Shown piece after piece: positions 5,866 through 15,397 of a stretch of DNA of 30,842 nt. Both the position numbers and the translations under genes were made by a program. The stretch's first letter is position 1. Each line of letters starts with the position of its first letter. Below the pieces are notes generated by a model that saw nothing but the letters and a program-made list of their open reading frames with translations, ran no database searches and was not told where the DNA came from. Source of the stretch: an uncultured Candidatus Altimarinota bacterium (GTDB lineage: Bacteria; Patescibacteriota; Gracilibacteria; BD1-5; UBA2023); assembly GCA_938036655.1 (NCBI GenBank), contig CALHQS010000075.1, positions 1 through 30,842 on the forward strand, given 5' to 3'.

Positions 5866-8800
5866 ATGTCTATCAATAGTGTTCAAAATGCTGCTGAAGC
5901 GCAGACAGTTCGCGTTGTGAATAATGCGGATTTGCTCGAAGAAGCGCTCGCAGATTCGATTAAAAATTTTGGTGAAGATGCTCGTAATTTTCCAGTTTTG
6001 GAAAATTTTTTGGCGGGAAAAACGAACGATATACAAATTTTTCAGACCGAAATCGGTAATGAAATTCGTGCTAAAATGCGAAAAGTGAAGGGCGTTCCAC
6101 AAAATGAAATCGACAACAAAGTTAATAATATTCCTGTGGAGTCCAAGGAGCGCGTCCAAGAAATTGTGACGAAATTTACGAATGCGCGTGCCGATGTTCG
6201 CAAGAAATTTAAGAATTGGTTTCAGCCGCTCGCCCAGCCTGCTGATCAGCAAATTTTCGATGACATTGTCGAAAAAATGTCCGTTCCAGAATTGCGCGTG
6301 CTCGCCTCATCACCAAGCCAAATGCGAAAAATATTGACCAATCAACGAAATACTCAATTTTTGAATAGCTCGCTCTTGATTGCAAAAAATAGTTCAAAAG
6401 ATTTCGTAACGACAAAATTGAAAACACTCGTAGACGAAACGCTCTTTAGTCCTGCGGAAACACAGCAATTTAATGATTGGCTTGCGGAATACGATGCGAA
6501 CAACAAGGCGCCGGAAAAATTGATTGAATTTTTGGTTTCAAAAATTTTAAACAATGTTGCTCCGAATACGCAACCAAGTCAGGGGGACATGCTCAGAGTC
6601 AAACAAGTTTTGCAATTATTCGTTCCGACAATTACTTTTGACACACTTGAAAAATACAAAGTTCTCACTCACATAGAAAAAGAGAAAATTTTGAAAAAAT
6701 CTTATCAGGACATTATTGATGATATCAACAAAAAAACAGGCTCAAATTTGGCGTGCGATTATAATTCTGATGAATACCAGTGGTTCACGATACATGTTGC
6801 CAAATCTGATTTTTCCGTAGATTTGGAGTATCTTGATGAACAGCTCATTTTTGATATTTTCGTAAAAGATGCAAAAGCCAAAGATCGTTTGACAGAATTG
6901 CTCGAAGATCAGGTAACTTCGCATGAAGTCGCGGAAGATGAAGAGACGCACATCCAAACATATGATGCGTTGATTGAAAAATTGAAGGATATGTTTGTGG
7001 CGTTTGCACCGAATTTGCAAAATAAAATTGAAAATAATTCTTCTCGCAATCGTGACAGAATTTTTGAAAAAATCGTTACAGGAAATTTTCTCAATTTTGA
7101 CAATGATGATGCGTACCCGTCTTCCTGGAAAATCGGAAATACGGCCGCCAACATTAACGGAAAAATGGGAATCGTGCTCACACAAATGCAGCTCGACAAG
7201 AACGGTACAACGACCGTTTGGAAAGAACAGCAGGATAAATATTTTTATTCGTATGATGAATTTTACGAATATTTTAAGCAAAAAATCGAAAAAACTACCG
7301 TAAAAAAAGTTGCCATCAGTGATAAAAGTCCGGATGTTCCGGATGATAAGGATATTTTGCCATTGCAGACGATTGATGATTTGCGCGAACAAGTTGATTT
7401 GGTTGATGAAAAAGGAAAAGATAAAGATTTTGAGATTGGAACAATTTTTGTGATTAACACAGAAAAAGGTCCAGAATATGTGCGCATTGATAGTTTTGAT
7501 GAAAATGAGAAAAAATTGACTATGAAGCTCATTGATGGAACAAAATTTGAGCTTGAATGGGACAAATTTATAATTGCGATTTCGTCACCAAGTACTTGAT
7601 TCCGTCGCCTTGGAAAAATGGAAACTGTGGCGCAATTTGTAGAAAATTTTGCCTTTATTAAAGGTGATAATCCTGATTTAGAAACCGTGAGCGGACTTCT
7701 TTGTGATAACAATGTTCCACTCATCAAAACCGACGAGAAGCCAAATGGCGAACCGATTTGGGGATTCAAAAACGCGAATAAAGGAATTTTTGTGGAAGTG
7801 GGATTTGGTCCAGCGGGTGCGCTCAGTGTGAAGATTACGGATTTTGTGACACCAAAAGATTTGGATAATGAACTCAAAAGCGAAGGAAAAGATCCAAAAT
7901 ATTCACAAAAATCATCAAAAGACGAAGAACATTCCGTCTCACAAGCCAAAAAAGCCTACAATACCACACTTCGAAAACGCGAGCGAAATGTTGATGGAAT
8001 GCCAATTGATTATTTTCAATTGATGCAAATTATTCAACAAGAAGGTGCCTTCGAACCAGTAGAAAAAGGAAAAACTTCGCCAGTGGATGAATACGAAAAG
8101 CAGGTAAAACTCGAAAATGGTGAGGATATGATGGATGCGATTCCTGAGCAAAAATGAGGCTTGCGAACGATCGGTGATATTTATTATAAGTTCCAGCATA
8201 TCAAAGAATATTGGAAGAAGAAATTTGAATTGACACAGGAAATGCGCTCAGCCTATGCGTTTATCAACTTGCGCGGTCCAAGCGGCCTCGGTGGACGCAA
8301 AGCTATGGGAAATCTTATTGAATCAACAGTTTCTGATATTAAGGATAAATTTGCCGGTGCTCAGCGTCGCAAATATATTCGTGATGAAATTTTATTGAAT
8401 CCAAAGGCTCGTCCGCATGAAGTTTTAGCAGGGCTGATGCTGGTTTACGATATGTCCGGAACGCTTTATCCAGATAGTTTTTTGCAAGATTTGCAAGGGA
8501 CGAAATATCACTGGTTTGAAAAAGTAGCCATCGCGATTGGTGTCAATCCTCGTGTGGCATACCGCAATTGTTATGAGAAAGCTGTTTCTGGAAAAAATGA
8601 AATCAAAGAGCATCCACCAGAAGAGGAACTCATTGAGCGACTTTTTAAAACATATCAAGAACACAACCCATTTGTGCAAGCTATTGGTGGTGGTGCCAAA
8701 GTATGGAAAATGGCAGAAAATGGTCGTCAAGAGCAACAAGCTAAGGGTGAAAAGGAGGTTGTCAAAGAAGGTGCGACGGCAATTGCTCGTGCGGATTATA

Positions 8801-9972
8801 TCGTTGCCAAGATGGATTCCAACGAATTTGAGATTTCGCTCGGCGCCATTCCGAAACTCTTGGATAAAAGTTCGGATGCAGAATTTTTGGGTGTGATGTT
8901 TGCCTATACGGCTGGTGGCGCGCCAGATTATGTGCATTATTCGACTTCAGATAAAATCAAAAATATTGCCTACACGGGTGTGCCGTTCCATGGATTTTTG
9001 TTTGCCAAAACTCCGCAGAGTTCCGCATTGTATAAGAATATCATCAAAATGGTGCTCAAAAAACGCGCGGAAGAAAAATTGCCTGGCGCGGAAGAAATGT
9101 TCGAATCGTATAAAAAAATTGAAAAAAATCGCCCAGCGCAATATTCTCATACCAAGAATAAGGATTCTGATCCAATCTACAAAGATTTGTGGGCATTCTG
9201 GCGAAAAAACTACAAAGTGCTTCACCCAATCCTCCAAGGAACAGACCCAACACTACAAATCATGTCAATGGATGAAAATACTTCTTCCAAAGATGTTGCT
9301 GATATTAAGAGTTATTTCGGGGCGCTTCATGGAGAAACTCAAGGCTATTTTATTGAAGAGGGACTGAAAAAATTTAAGGATGATAACGGATACAAAAGAA
9401 CTTTTACTCCAAGTCAATCAATGCCATATCTCAATTCTCCAAGCGGATTTGAATATCGTTCGCTTTCAGCACAATTATCAGCCTTGGGATTTAAGGAAAA
9501 TACTGGTGTAATGGATGGTTCAGATCGTGAAAAAGTTTTTTCAAACCAGATTCTTGCGTATTTGGATTTTATCAAAAATAATCCAACATTCCAGCGAAAT
9601 CCAGAATATCAGAAAAAACAATTTATAATTTCGATTCGAGAAATTTGGAAAAAACTCCGTGAAAAAATGAACCCCGTATCGCGTGATCAGTTTGAAAAGG
9701 GTATTCACACGGATTCATATAAGCCATTTCATATGCTGAAAGCATACGGGCTAGATTTGACAACATATGATATGCTTAATAAAGACCCAAATGATATTGA
9801 TGCAGAAATTGCGTATCAAAGATTTATTTTGGGTGGGCAGAATACTTCTTTGCAATCTGATTTGGTTCGCAAAAAGTTTTCACAACAAGTGCAGCATACA
9901 TTCACGCCAGATGCAGACACGAATGCACGCCACAAATTACCAGAAAATTATCAAGACAAAGAAGCGGCATAA
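5866..9972 (+). CDS. Large protein of unknown function (1368 residues) read through two TGA codons
   Basis: One continuous code-25 frame of 1368 residues; a standard-code caller would split it into three at TGA 7597-7599 (Gly578) and 8155-8157 (Gly764). No signal peptide or membrane segment is visible, so it is probably cytoplasmic. The N-terminal 500 residues are largely helical and charged. About residues 521-570 look like a small beta-barrel (GTIFVINTEKGPEY...VRIDSF...LIDGTKFEL). Residues about 590-650 contain an alternating beta region (IWGFKNANKGIFVEVGFGPAG). The last 600 residues are helical with scattered aromatic clusters and an Asn/Gln-rich tail. I do not recognise any catalytic motif. 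The gene stands alone between a promoter region and a strong terminator. Only two TGA codons in 1368 suggests it is old and vertically inherited. Start chosen at the first ATG after the promoter. Confidence 0.8.
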
Positions 9973-9997
9973 AAAATTCCCATTGTGGGAATTTTTT
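9971..9997 (+). terminator. Terminator after the 1368-residue protein
   Basis: Perfect 12-bp stem AAAAAATTCCCA / TGGGAATTTTTT with loop TTG; it overlaps the stop codon. Confidence 0.9.
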
Positions 9998-10009
9998 GAT
10001 ACGAAAATT

Positions 10010-10390
10010 TTATAAATCTAGATTTTCAAAATCGATTTCTACGGATTTTTTGTGAAAAATTCGATAACCCGACTCAGTCGGCAGAATTCCGATGAGATCA
10101 ATCTGACAATCATCTGCATCAATATTTTTTTCAGAAATATATTCAAAAAATGTCCGCATAAATGGCTTTGCTTTGCGAAAATCGAAAAGTTCAAGCGGAT
10201 GAGAAAAATCCGAATTTTTCCGAAATTTTACTTCCACAAAAAAATATTTTTCCTCTTTTTTGGCGATGAGGTCAATTTCTCAGCCTCGCACGCGAAAATT
10301 TTTCTCCAAAATTTCGTATCATTTGGATTCAAGAAACCTCGCAGCGATATCCTCGCCCGCATCGCCGATGTTTTTGGAAATGTTTGCCAT
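10010..10390 (-). CDS. yraN: YraN/UPF0102 family nuclease-fold protein
   Basis: A 126-residue protein read through two TGA codons (10319-10321, Gly24; 10280-10282, Gly37). The family signature is clear: GDAGEDIAARFLESKGYEIL at the N-terminus, then a G-E-I-D-L-I motif and FFVEVKFR. These supply the PD-(D/E)XK-like core (E, D, E-x-K). The G of GEIDLI and the G of 'ESKGY' are both TGA, which is among the best evidence in this window that UGA means glycine. YraN proteins are Holliday-junction-resolvase-like and their cellular role is poorly known. It is downstream of galU on the same strand but separated from it by a terminator. Length is normal for the family (about 115-130). Confidence 0.92.
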
Positions 10391-10404
10391 TTGATAAAAT
10401 GAGA

Positions 10405-10428
10405 AAAAATCCTCGTGTGAGGATTTTA
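10405..10428 (-). terminator. Terminator after galU
   Basis: AAAATCCTC-GTGT-GAGGATTTT stem-loop at the galU stop codon, with A-runs that read as T-runs on the minus strand. Confidence 0.8.
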
Positions 10429-11301
10429 TTTTGAAAACTTTTCTTTGAGAAATTGCGCGAATTCTTCGCCCAAATCGTCGCGATCCAGCGCGTAGTCCAC
10501 CGTTGCTTTGAGAAAGCCGAGTTTGTCACCCGTGTCGTATCGAACGCCATCCATCTCGATTCCGTGAAGTTTTTTCCCGTCTACAACCATCTTGGCAAAC
10601 GCGTCCGCCAAGCGGATTTCGCCATCTTTGCTCGCACTTTCGCCATCTTTTTCGAGGTATTCAAAAACTTCTGGCGTGATGATATATTTCCCGATAACAC
10701 CGAGGCGAGAGTTGGTTTCGCTGGATTTTGGTTTTTCCAAAAATCGTGAAACTTCGTGCATTTTGTCGTCACTATTTTTTACTTCGACGATACCGTACGA
10801 TGATACTTTTTCGTCACTCACTTTTTCGAGTGCAATCATTGGCGTTTGACTTTTTTCAAAAGCAGCCACGAGTTGCTCAGCGCCAGATTTTTCGCCTTTG
10901 ATCAAATCATCACCAAAAAGCACAATACAAGGCTCATTACCGATGAGGTTTTTGGCCTGCAAAATCGCATCCCCATCGCCACGAGGAGAACCCTGACGAA
11001 CAAAATAAAAATTCGCCATTTCTGTAATTTTTTGAATTTTTTCCAATTCTTTGGTTTTGCCTTTTGTTTTGAGTAAATGTTCAAGTTCAAAAGATGTGTC
11101 AAAATGATCCTCGAGTGTTTTTTTGGTATGACTCGTTACAAAAATAATATCTGTTGCGCCCGCTGCCACCGCCTCTTCTACGAGCATCTGAATCACAGGT
11201 GTGTCCACGATGGTGAGCATTTCCTTTGGTTGAGCCTTAGTTGCGGGGAGAAAACGTGTTCCAAATCCCGCTGCTGGGATGATACATTTTGTAATTTTCA
11301 T
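10426..11301 (-). CDS. galU: UTP--glucose-1-phosphate uridylyltransferase
   Basis: A 291-residue enzyme that makes UDP-glucose from UTP and glucose-1-phosphate, feeding polysaccharide and glycolipid synthesis. The nucleotide-binding signature is intact: PAAGFGTRFLPATKAQPKEM at residues 9-28. It is followed by the QGSPRGDGDAIL and LFGDD motifs (metal-binding Asp) and FLEKPKSSE. Length and order match bacterial GalU throughout, and it has no TGA codons. It lies 56 bases after queA on the same strand. TATAAT on the minus strand about 30 bases upstream of the ATG could give it its own promoter. The start is the only ATG that keeps the N-terminal MKITKCIIPAAGFG. Confidence 0.96.
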   Translation of the reverse strand: MKITKCIIPAAGFGTRFLPATKAQPKEMLTIVDTPVIQMLVEEAVAAGATDIIFVTSHTKKTLEDHFDTSFELEHLLKTKGKTKELEKIQKITEMANFYFVRQGSPRGDGDAILQAKNLIGNEPCIVLFGDDLIKGEKSGAEQLVAAFEKSQTPMIALEKVSDEKVSSYGIVEVKNSDDKMHEVSRFLEKPKSSETNSRLGVIGKYIITPEVFEYLEKDGESASKDGEIRLADAFAKMVVDGKKLHGIEMDGVRYDTGDKLGFLKATVDYALDRDDLGEEFAQFLKEKFSK

Positions 11302-11357
11302 AGTGCAAAATGAGAAAATAATGCGCTGATTATATGATTTTTTGAGTTTTTTCCAAA

Positions 11358-12500
11358 TTATTTTTTCAAATACATTCCATCGCCAAAACTGAAAAAACGA
11401 TACTTTTCGCGAATGGCGTGACCATAGATTTTGAGTAAATTTTCTTGCCCAATCATCGCAGAAACGAGCACGAGAAGTGAAGATTCTGGCAAATGAAAAT
11501 TGGTAATAAGCTCATCAATAACAGCAAAATCGTACCCTGGCGTGATATAGGCGCGTGTCGAAAATTCTATAAAATCCTCACTAAAAATATATTCTGTAAT
11601 CCAATTTTTTTCTGCTTTTTCCGAAATTTTTTCCCAAAAAATTCGCACATTTTCGTTAAAAATATTTTTTTCTTCATCCGTGAGATTTTTCCACAAACTT
11701 GGTAGACTTTCGAGCGTTCGGCATGCAGTCGTCCCAACGGCAACGATTTTTTGATGATTTTTTTTGTATTCAAAAATTTTTCCAAAAATTTCGTGATTAA
11801 TTTCTGCCGTTTCAGAATGAATTTCGTACGCGCGAATATCGTCCGTGTCGATTGTTTTGAAGGTTCCCAGACCAATGTGCAGCGTGACGAATTCTCGCGG
11901 ATTTTTGAGTTTGTAGAGCAGTGCTTCGCTAAAATGCAAACCCGCTGTGGGTGCTGCGACCGAACCATTTTTTTTGGCGAAAATATTTTGATAATCGGCC
12001 TCTTTTTCGCTACTGTACTCGATATACGGCGGCAACGGCAACTCTCCAAATTGATCTAAAAGTTCAAAAATTTCTCCGCCCGAGATGTGCAAAATTCGCC
12101 CAGAATCCGTATTTTCCGTGACGGTTAATTCAAAATTTCCTAAAAAAATTTTGGTCCCGATTCGGAATTTTTTTCCAGGTCGAACGAGTGCTTCAAAGTG
12201 ATTTTTATCACGATTTTTGAGGAAAAAAATTTCTCCATCTTTGAGAGTTTTTTCTTCGCCATCACGAAAAAGAGTTTGATTCCGAAGCGGAATACGCGCG
12301 CGCAATACTTTGGAATTATTGAAAAAAAGCACAGAATTTTCATCCAAAAATTGATCCAATTCCCAAAAAGTCGCCTCACTCAAAATTTGAGAATTTTTTT
12401 GTGAGACAACAAGTAATTTGGCAGCGTGCGCAGGATGTGCTGCGGTCTCGGCGATGAGCTCGGCCGGCAAGTCAAAACGATAATCAGAAAGTGAAAACAT
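11358..12500 (-). CDS. queA: S-adenosylmethionine:tRNA ribosyltransferase-isomerase
   Basis: A 380-residue enzyme of queuosine synthesis. It transfers and rearranges the ribose of SAM onto preQ1 at tRNA position 34 to give epoxyqueuosine. Family marks include the start LSDYRFDLPAELIAETAA, FNNSKVLRARI, SVAAPTAGLHFSE, THIGLGTF-type LHIGLGTF, VGTTACRTLES and NFHLPESSLLVLVSAM. A longer frame runs upstream, but the ATG at 12500 matches the family start and lies six bases after a TATAAT. The rest of the Q pathway is not in the window, so preQ1 may be salvaged. No TGA codons. Confidence 0.96.
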   Translation of the reverse strand: MFSLSDYRFDLPAELIAETAAHPAHAAKLLVVSQKNSQILSEATFWELDQFLDENSVLFFNNSKVLRARIPLRNQTLFRDGEEKTLKDGEIFFLKNRDKNHFEALVRPGKKFRIGTKIFLGNFELTVTENTDSGRILHISGGEIFELLDQFGELPLPPYIEYSSEKEADYQNIFAKKNGSVAAPTAGLHFSEALLYKLKNPREFVTLHIGLGTFKTIDTDDIRAYEIHSETAEINHEIFGKIFEYKKNHQKIVAVGTTACRTLESLPSLWKNLTDEEKNIFNENVRIFWEKISEKAEKNWITEYIFSEDFIEFSTRAYITPGYDFAVIDELITNFHLPESSLLVLVSAMIGQENLLKIYGHAIREKYRFFSFGDGMYLKK

Positions 12501-12506
12501 GGCGCA

Positions 12507-12533
12507 ATTATACGAAAAAACCGAGAAATTCAA
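12507..12533 (-). promoter_or_regulatory. queA promoter
   Basis: Minus-strand TTGAAT (12528-12533) and TATAAT (12507-12512), spacer 15 bases. The -10 ends six bases before the ATG, so the transcript should be leaderless. Confidence 0.55.
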
Positions 12534-12562
12534 ACGAAAAATCAAGTTTTTTGTGAACGGAT

Positions 12563-12590
12563 TTGCAAAATCTTGCGATTTGATTATTAT
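12563..12590 (+). promoter_or_regulatory. Promoter of the TPR lipoprotein gene
   Basis: TTGCAA (12563-12568), 16 bases, TATTAT (12585-12590). The ATG at 12598 is seven bases away, again predicting a leaderless mRNA. Confidence 0.6.
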
Positions 12591-12597
12591 CAGAAAT

Positions 12598-14082
12598 ATG
12601 AAAAAATTTTTGAAAAAATTAAGCATTTTTTCGGTATTTTTTATTTTGGCTTCGTGCTCGCAAAATAGCGAAAATCCCACCACAATGCCAGAAATGTCCG
12701 AATTGCCCGAAACATACAACGCGACGCTTGATGATGAGACGCGTCTCAAGCTCACGATTGAGCGACGAAAAGAACAGACGCAGATTCGTAAAGGTGATTA
12801 TATGATGAGCAAAAATAATCCCAAAGCGGCGCTCGAATTTTATCTGCCGCTCGTTGCAAAACTTCCTGATGATGTGGTTTTGTATCGCAAAATTGCGACG
12901 GCATATTTTCAACTCAAGGATTGGAAAAATTCGTATGCATATTTTGTCAGAGTTCCGCTCTCAGAGTTGACTACTGAGGAACAATCAAATATGATTTTGG
13001 CGTTATTTTATCTCGATAATGAATATGACCGCGCCAAAGAATTACAAAAATTTGCGTTTACAGATTTGCAAAAAGAATACTATTCAACGCTGAATGCGTG
13101 TTACGCGGGCATCGAAAAATGTGCGGATATTTTGTGGAATTATGCTGGCACGGAATCCCGAATTTTGGCTTTGCAAACGATTACAAAAGATTCTCACAAA
13201 ATTTCTCCCGAGTACGAATATCGCAATTTGCTCCTGGCGAAAAATTTTTATGAACAAAAAATGTATCGCTTGGCAGGAATGTTCGCGGCCGAGATTTTAT
13301 CGAATAATCCCAATTATCAGGAAGCCAAAAAAATGCGTGCCTTCGCGTTGTATGAGCTTGGAAAATATCAGGAATCTCGCGATTTGATGCTGGATTATTT
13401 TGCGCACAATCCTGATGATATGGAAATAATTATTCGTCTCGGTGAAGTGTATACTTTTTTGGAAGATTATGCGACGGCAAATTTGTATTTTAATAATGCT
13501 ATTGTTGCTGGTTACAAGCCAAAAACAATTCTTGAGCGCCGTCTCGCGTACAATTATGCCAAGTTGGGCGATACGGCGGGCATGACGAAAGTGTTGTCAT
13601 ATCTTTTGCAGGAAGATGATGCGGCGGAAGATGATTTTGCGGTTGCAATTTCGCTTGCAATTGAGAAAAATGATATTGCTCGCGCGTATTCATGGGCTAA
13701 TACTGGGATTCGAAAATATCGCCAGTCAAAAATTCTTGCGCCACTCTATATTCAGGCATTACGCGTAGCTCGCAAGCATACTGAGGCAAGTATTTATCTA
13801 AGTGGATTGTCTGATGAAATGCGAAATTTGCCAGTGGTTCAGCTCGAAAAATGAATTTTGCTTTTGGAACAAAAAAACTTTGACGCCGCCAAAAAAATTT
13901 TTCAAGAACTCATCCAAATTGATGAAGATGCGGATTTTGCGATTGAAGCGCGAGAATATTTAGAAAAAATCAAAAACGAAGAGAAAAAAATGCAAGATGA
14001 AACAAATGGCTCTGGCTCGACAATAACCGGTACCACCAATTCTTCGACTACACCAAAAAATAATAATTTCTGGGACTTTTAA
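12598..14082 (+). CDS. TPR-repeat lipoprotein
   Basis: A 494-residue protein read through one TGA (13852-13854). The N-terminus MKKFLKKLSIFSVFFILASC is a lipoprotein signal with lipobox LASC, so the protein should be anchored outside the membrane. The body is a series of helix pairs of TPR type, for example NPKAALEFYLPLVAKLPDD, VVLYRKIATAYFQLKDW and DDMEIIIRLGEVYTFLEDY, with a last repeat after the TGA (LLEQKNFDAAKKIFQELIQI). The C-terminus is a low-complexity Ser/Thr/Gly/Asn tail. A longer upstream frame exists, but its extra 33 residues would overlap the queA start and hide the signal peptide. TPR proteins mediate protein-protein contacts; the partner is unknown. sufS follows after 19 bases. 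Confidence 0.82.
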
Positions 14083-14101
14083 TTTTTTATTTCAAAAATG
14101 T

Positions 14102-15310
14102 ATGTTTAAAAAAGATTTTCCAATTTTTGCGACACATTCAAATTTGGTATTTTTGGATTCCGCTTCTTCAACACAAAAGCCTGCGATGGTGATTGAAGGA
14201 ATGAAGCAATATTTTGAAACAAATTATTCCAATATTCATCGTGGCGCATATGATTTGTCGATGAATTCTTCCGAGCTGTACGACCAGTCTAAGCGAAAAT
14301 TCGCTGAATTTATCGGCGCTGATTCGCACAATGAAATTGTCTACACATACAACGCGACATATGCGCTCAATCTCATTGCTCGTGGACTCGCCAAAACCGG
14401 GATTTTGAAAAAGGGTAACAAAATCTTGCTTTCAGAAGTGGATCACCACGCCAATATTGTGCCGTGGCAGATTATTGCTGAGGAATATGGAATTGAAATT
14501 TTGTGGACGCGTGCTCAGGCGGACGGAACGATTGATTATGCTGATATTGAAACCAAAATTCACGATGTAAAACTTATTTCGATTACGGGCGCGAGTAATG
14601 TTTCTGGTGAAATTTTGGATTTAGAAAAAATGTCAGAAATTTTGTCAAAATGTGAAAAAAAGCCACTTTTTGTTTTGGATGCTTCGCAAAGATTTCCGCA
14701 TTTGGCGACGGATGTCAAAAAATATGGTATTGATATTTTTGTAATCACGGCGCATAAGGTTTTTTCTGATACAGGTTTTGGAGCTTTTTATGCACGAAAA
14801 GATTTGCTCAAAGAAATTAACCCAGCATTCTGTGGTGGTGGTGCGATCAATGGCGTGACAACGGAAGGCTACGATCCGGCGGGTTTGCCATTCCGTCACG
14901 AACCAGGAACGCCACATATTGCGGGTGCGGTGTCATTTTTGCGGGCGATGGAATATATTGAGTCGATTGGTGGCCACGATGCAATCGAAAAATATGAGCA
15001 AGATTTGACAGAATACGCTCTTGAAAAAATTAAAAATTTGCCAGAAAATATTCACCTCATTGGTTCCAAAACTACCAAGAATCGTCTTGGTGTGTTCGCA
15101 TTTTATTTTGATAATGCTCATCCACACGATGTTGCGGAGGAGCTTGCGGATCGCGGATTTTGCGTTCGATCTGGACATCATTGTGCCGAGCCATTGCATC
15201 AAGCACTCAATATTGGTGCTTCGTTGCGCGCGAGCTTATATATTTACAATACGCGAGAGGATATTGATCGATTTTTTGAAACATTGCAAAATTTGGAAAT
15301 TCTCAAATAA
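14102..15310 (+). CDS. sufS: SufS-type cysteine desulfurase
   Basis: A 402-residue PLP enzyme that takes sulfur from cysteine for Fe-S cluster assembly and possibly tRNA thiolation. Seen in the sequence: FLDSASSTQKP at the N-terminus, NIHRGAYDLS, SEVDHHANIVPW, DASQRFPHLATDV (PLP-binding Asp), the Schiff-base Lys K219 in TAHKVFSDTGFG, and the persulfide Cys C361 in RSGHHCAEPLH. The segment after the Lys (VFSDTGFG) differs from the usual MYGPTGIG, and DASQRFPH replaces the usual DGAQ.v.H, so it is a divergent group-II desulfurase. Probably co-transcribed with the TPR lipoprotein. The acceptor-like SufU homologue follows. No sufB, sufC or sufD is in view. No TGA codons. Confidence 0.9.
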   Translation: MFKKDFPIFATHSNLVFLDSASSTQKPAMVIEGMKQYFETNYSNIHRGAYDLSMNSSELYDQSKRKFAEFIGADSHNEIVYTYNATYALNLIARGLAKTGILKKGNKILLSEVDHHANIVPWQIIAEEYGIEILWTRAQADGTIDYADIETKIHDVKLISITGASNVSGEILDLEKMSEILSKCEKKPLFVLDASQRFPHLATDVKKYGIDIFVITAHKVFSDTGFGAFYARKDLLKEINPAFCGGGAINGVTTEGYDPAGLPFRHEPGTPHIAGAVSFLRAMEYIESIGGHDAIEKYEQDLTEYALEKIKNLPENIHLIGSKTTKNRLGVFAFYFDNAHPHDVAEELADRGFCVRSGHHCAEPLHQALNIGASLRASLYIYNTREDIDRFFETLQNLEILK

Positions 15311-15338
15311 AAAATCGTCACAAGGCGGTTTTTTATTT
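15309..15338 (+). terminator. Terminator after sufS
   Basis: An 11-bp stem (with two G-T pairs) formed by AAAAAATCGTC and GGCGGTTTTTT, loop ACAA, followed by ATTTTG; it overlaps the stop codon. Confidence 0.75.
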
Positions 15339-15348
15339 TGTAAAAAAC

Positions 15349-15376
15349 TTGAATTTTCCGAAAAATTTTACATAAT
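15349..15376 (+). promoter_or_regulatory. Promoter of the SufU-like gene
   Basis: TTGAAT (15349-15354), 16 bases, CATAAT (15371-15376). The leader is about 15 bases without a Shine-Dalgarno. Confidence 0.5.
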
Positions 15377-15397
15377 AAAGCGAACTTAAAAATTTTT

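Noticed and set aside
6742..7949. Minus-strand ORFs of 216 and 228 residues under the 1368-residue gene
   Set aside because: Composition is Phe/Ile/Ser-rich in the manner of antisense shadows, with no recognisable motif or start signals.
12501..12755. N-terminal extension of queA to 12755
   Set aside because: The family start (MFSLSDYRFDLP) is at 12500 and the promoter lies inside the extension.
12499..13854. Longer start for the TPR lipoprotein at 12499
   Set aside because: It would bury the lipoprotein signal peptide, overlap the queA start, and begin upstream of the promoter.
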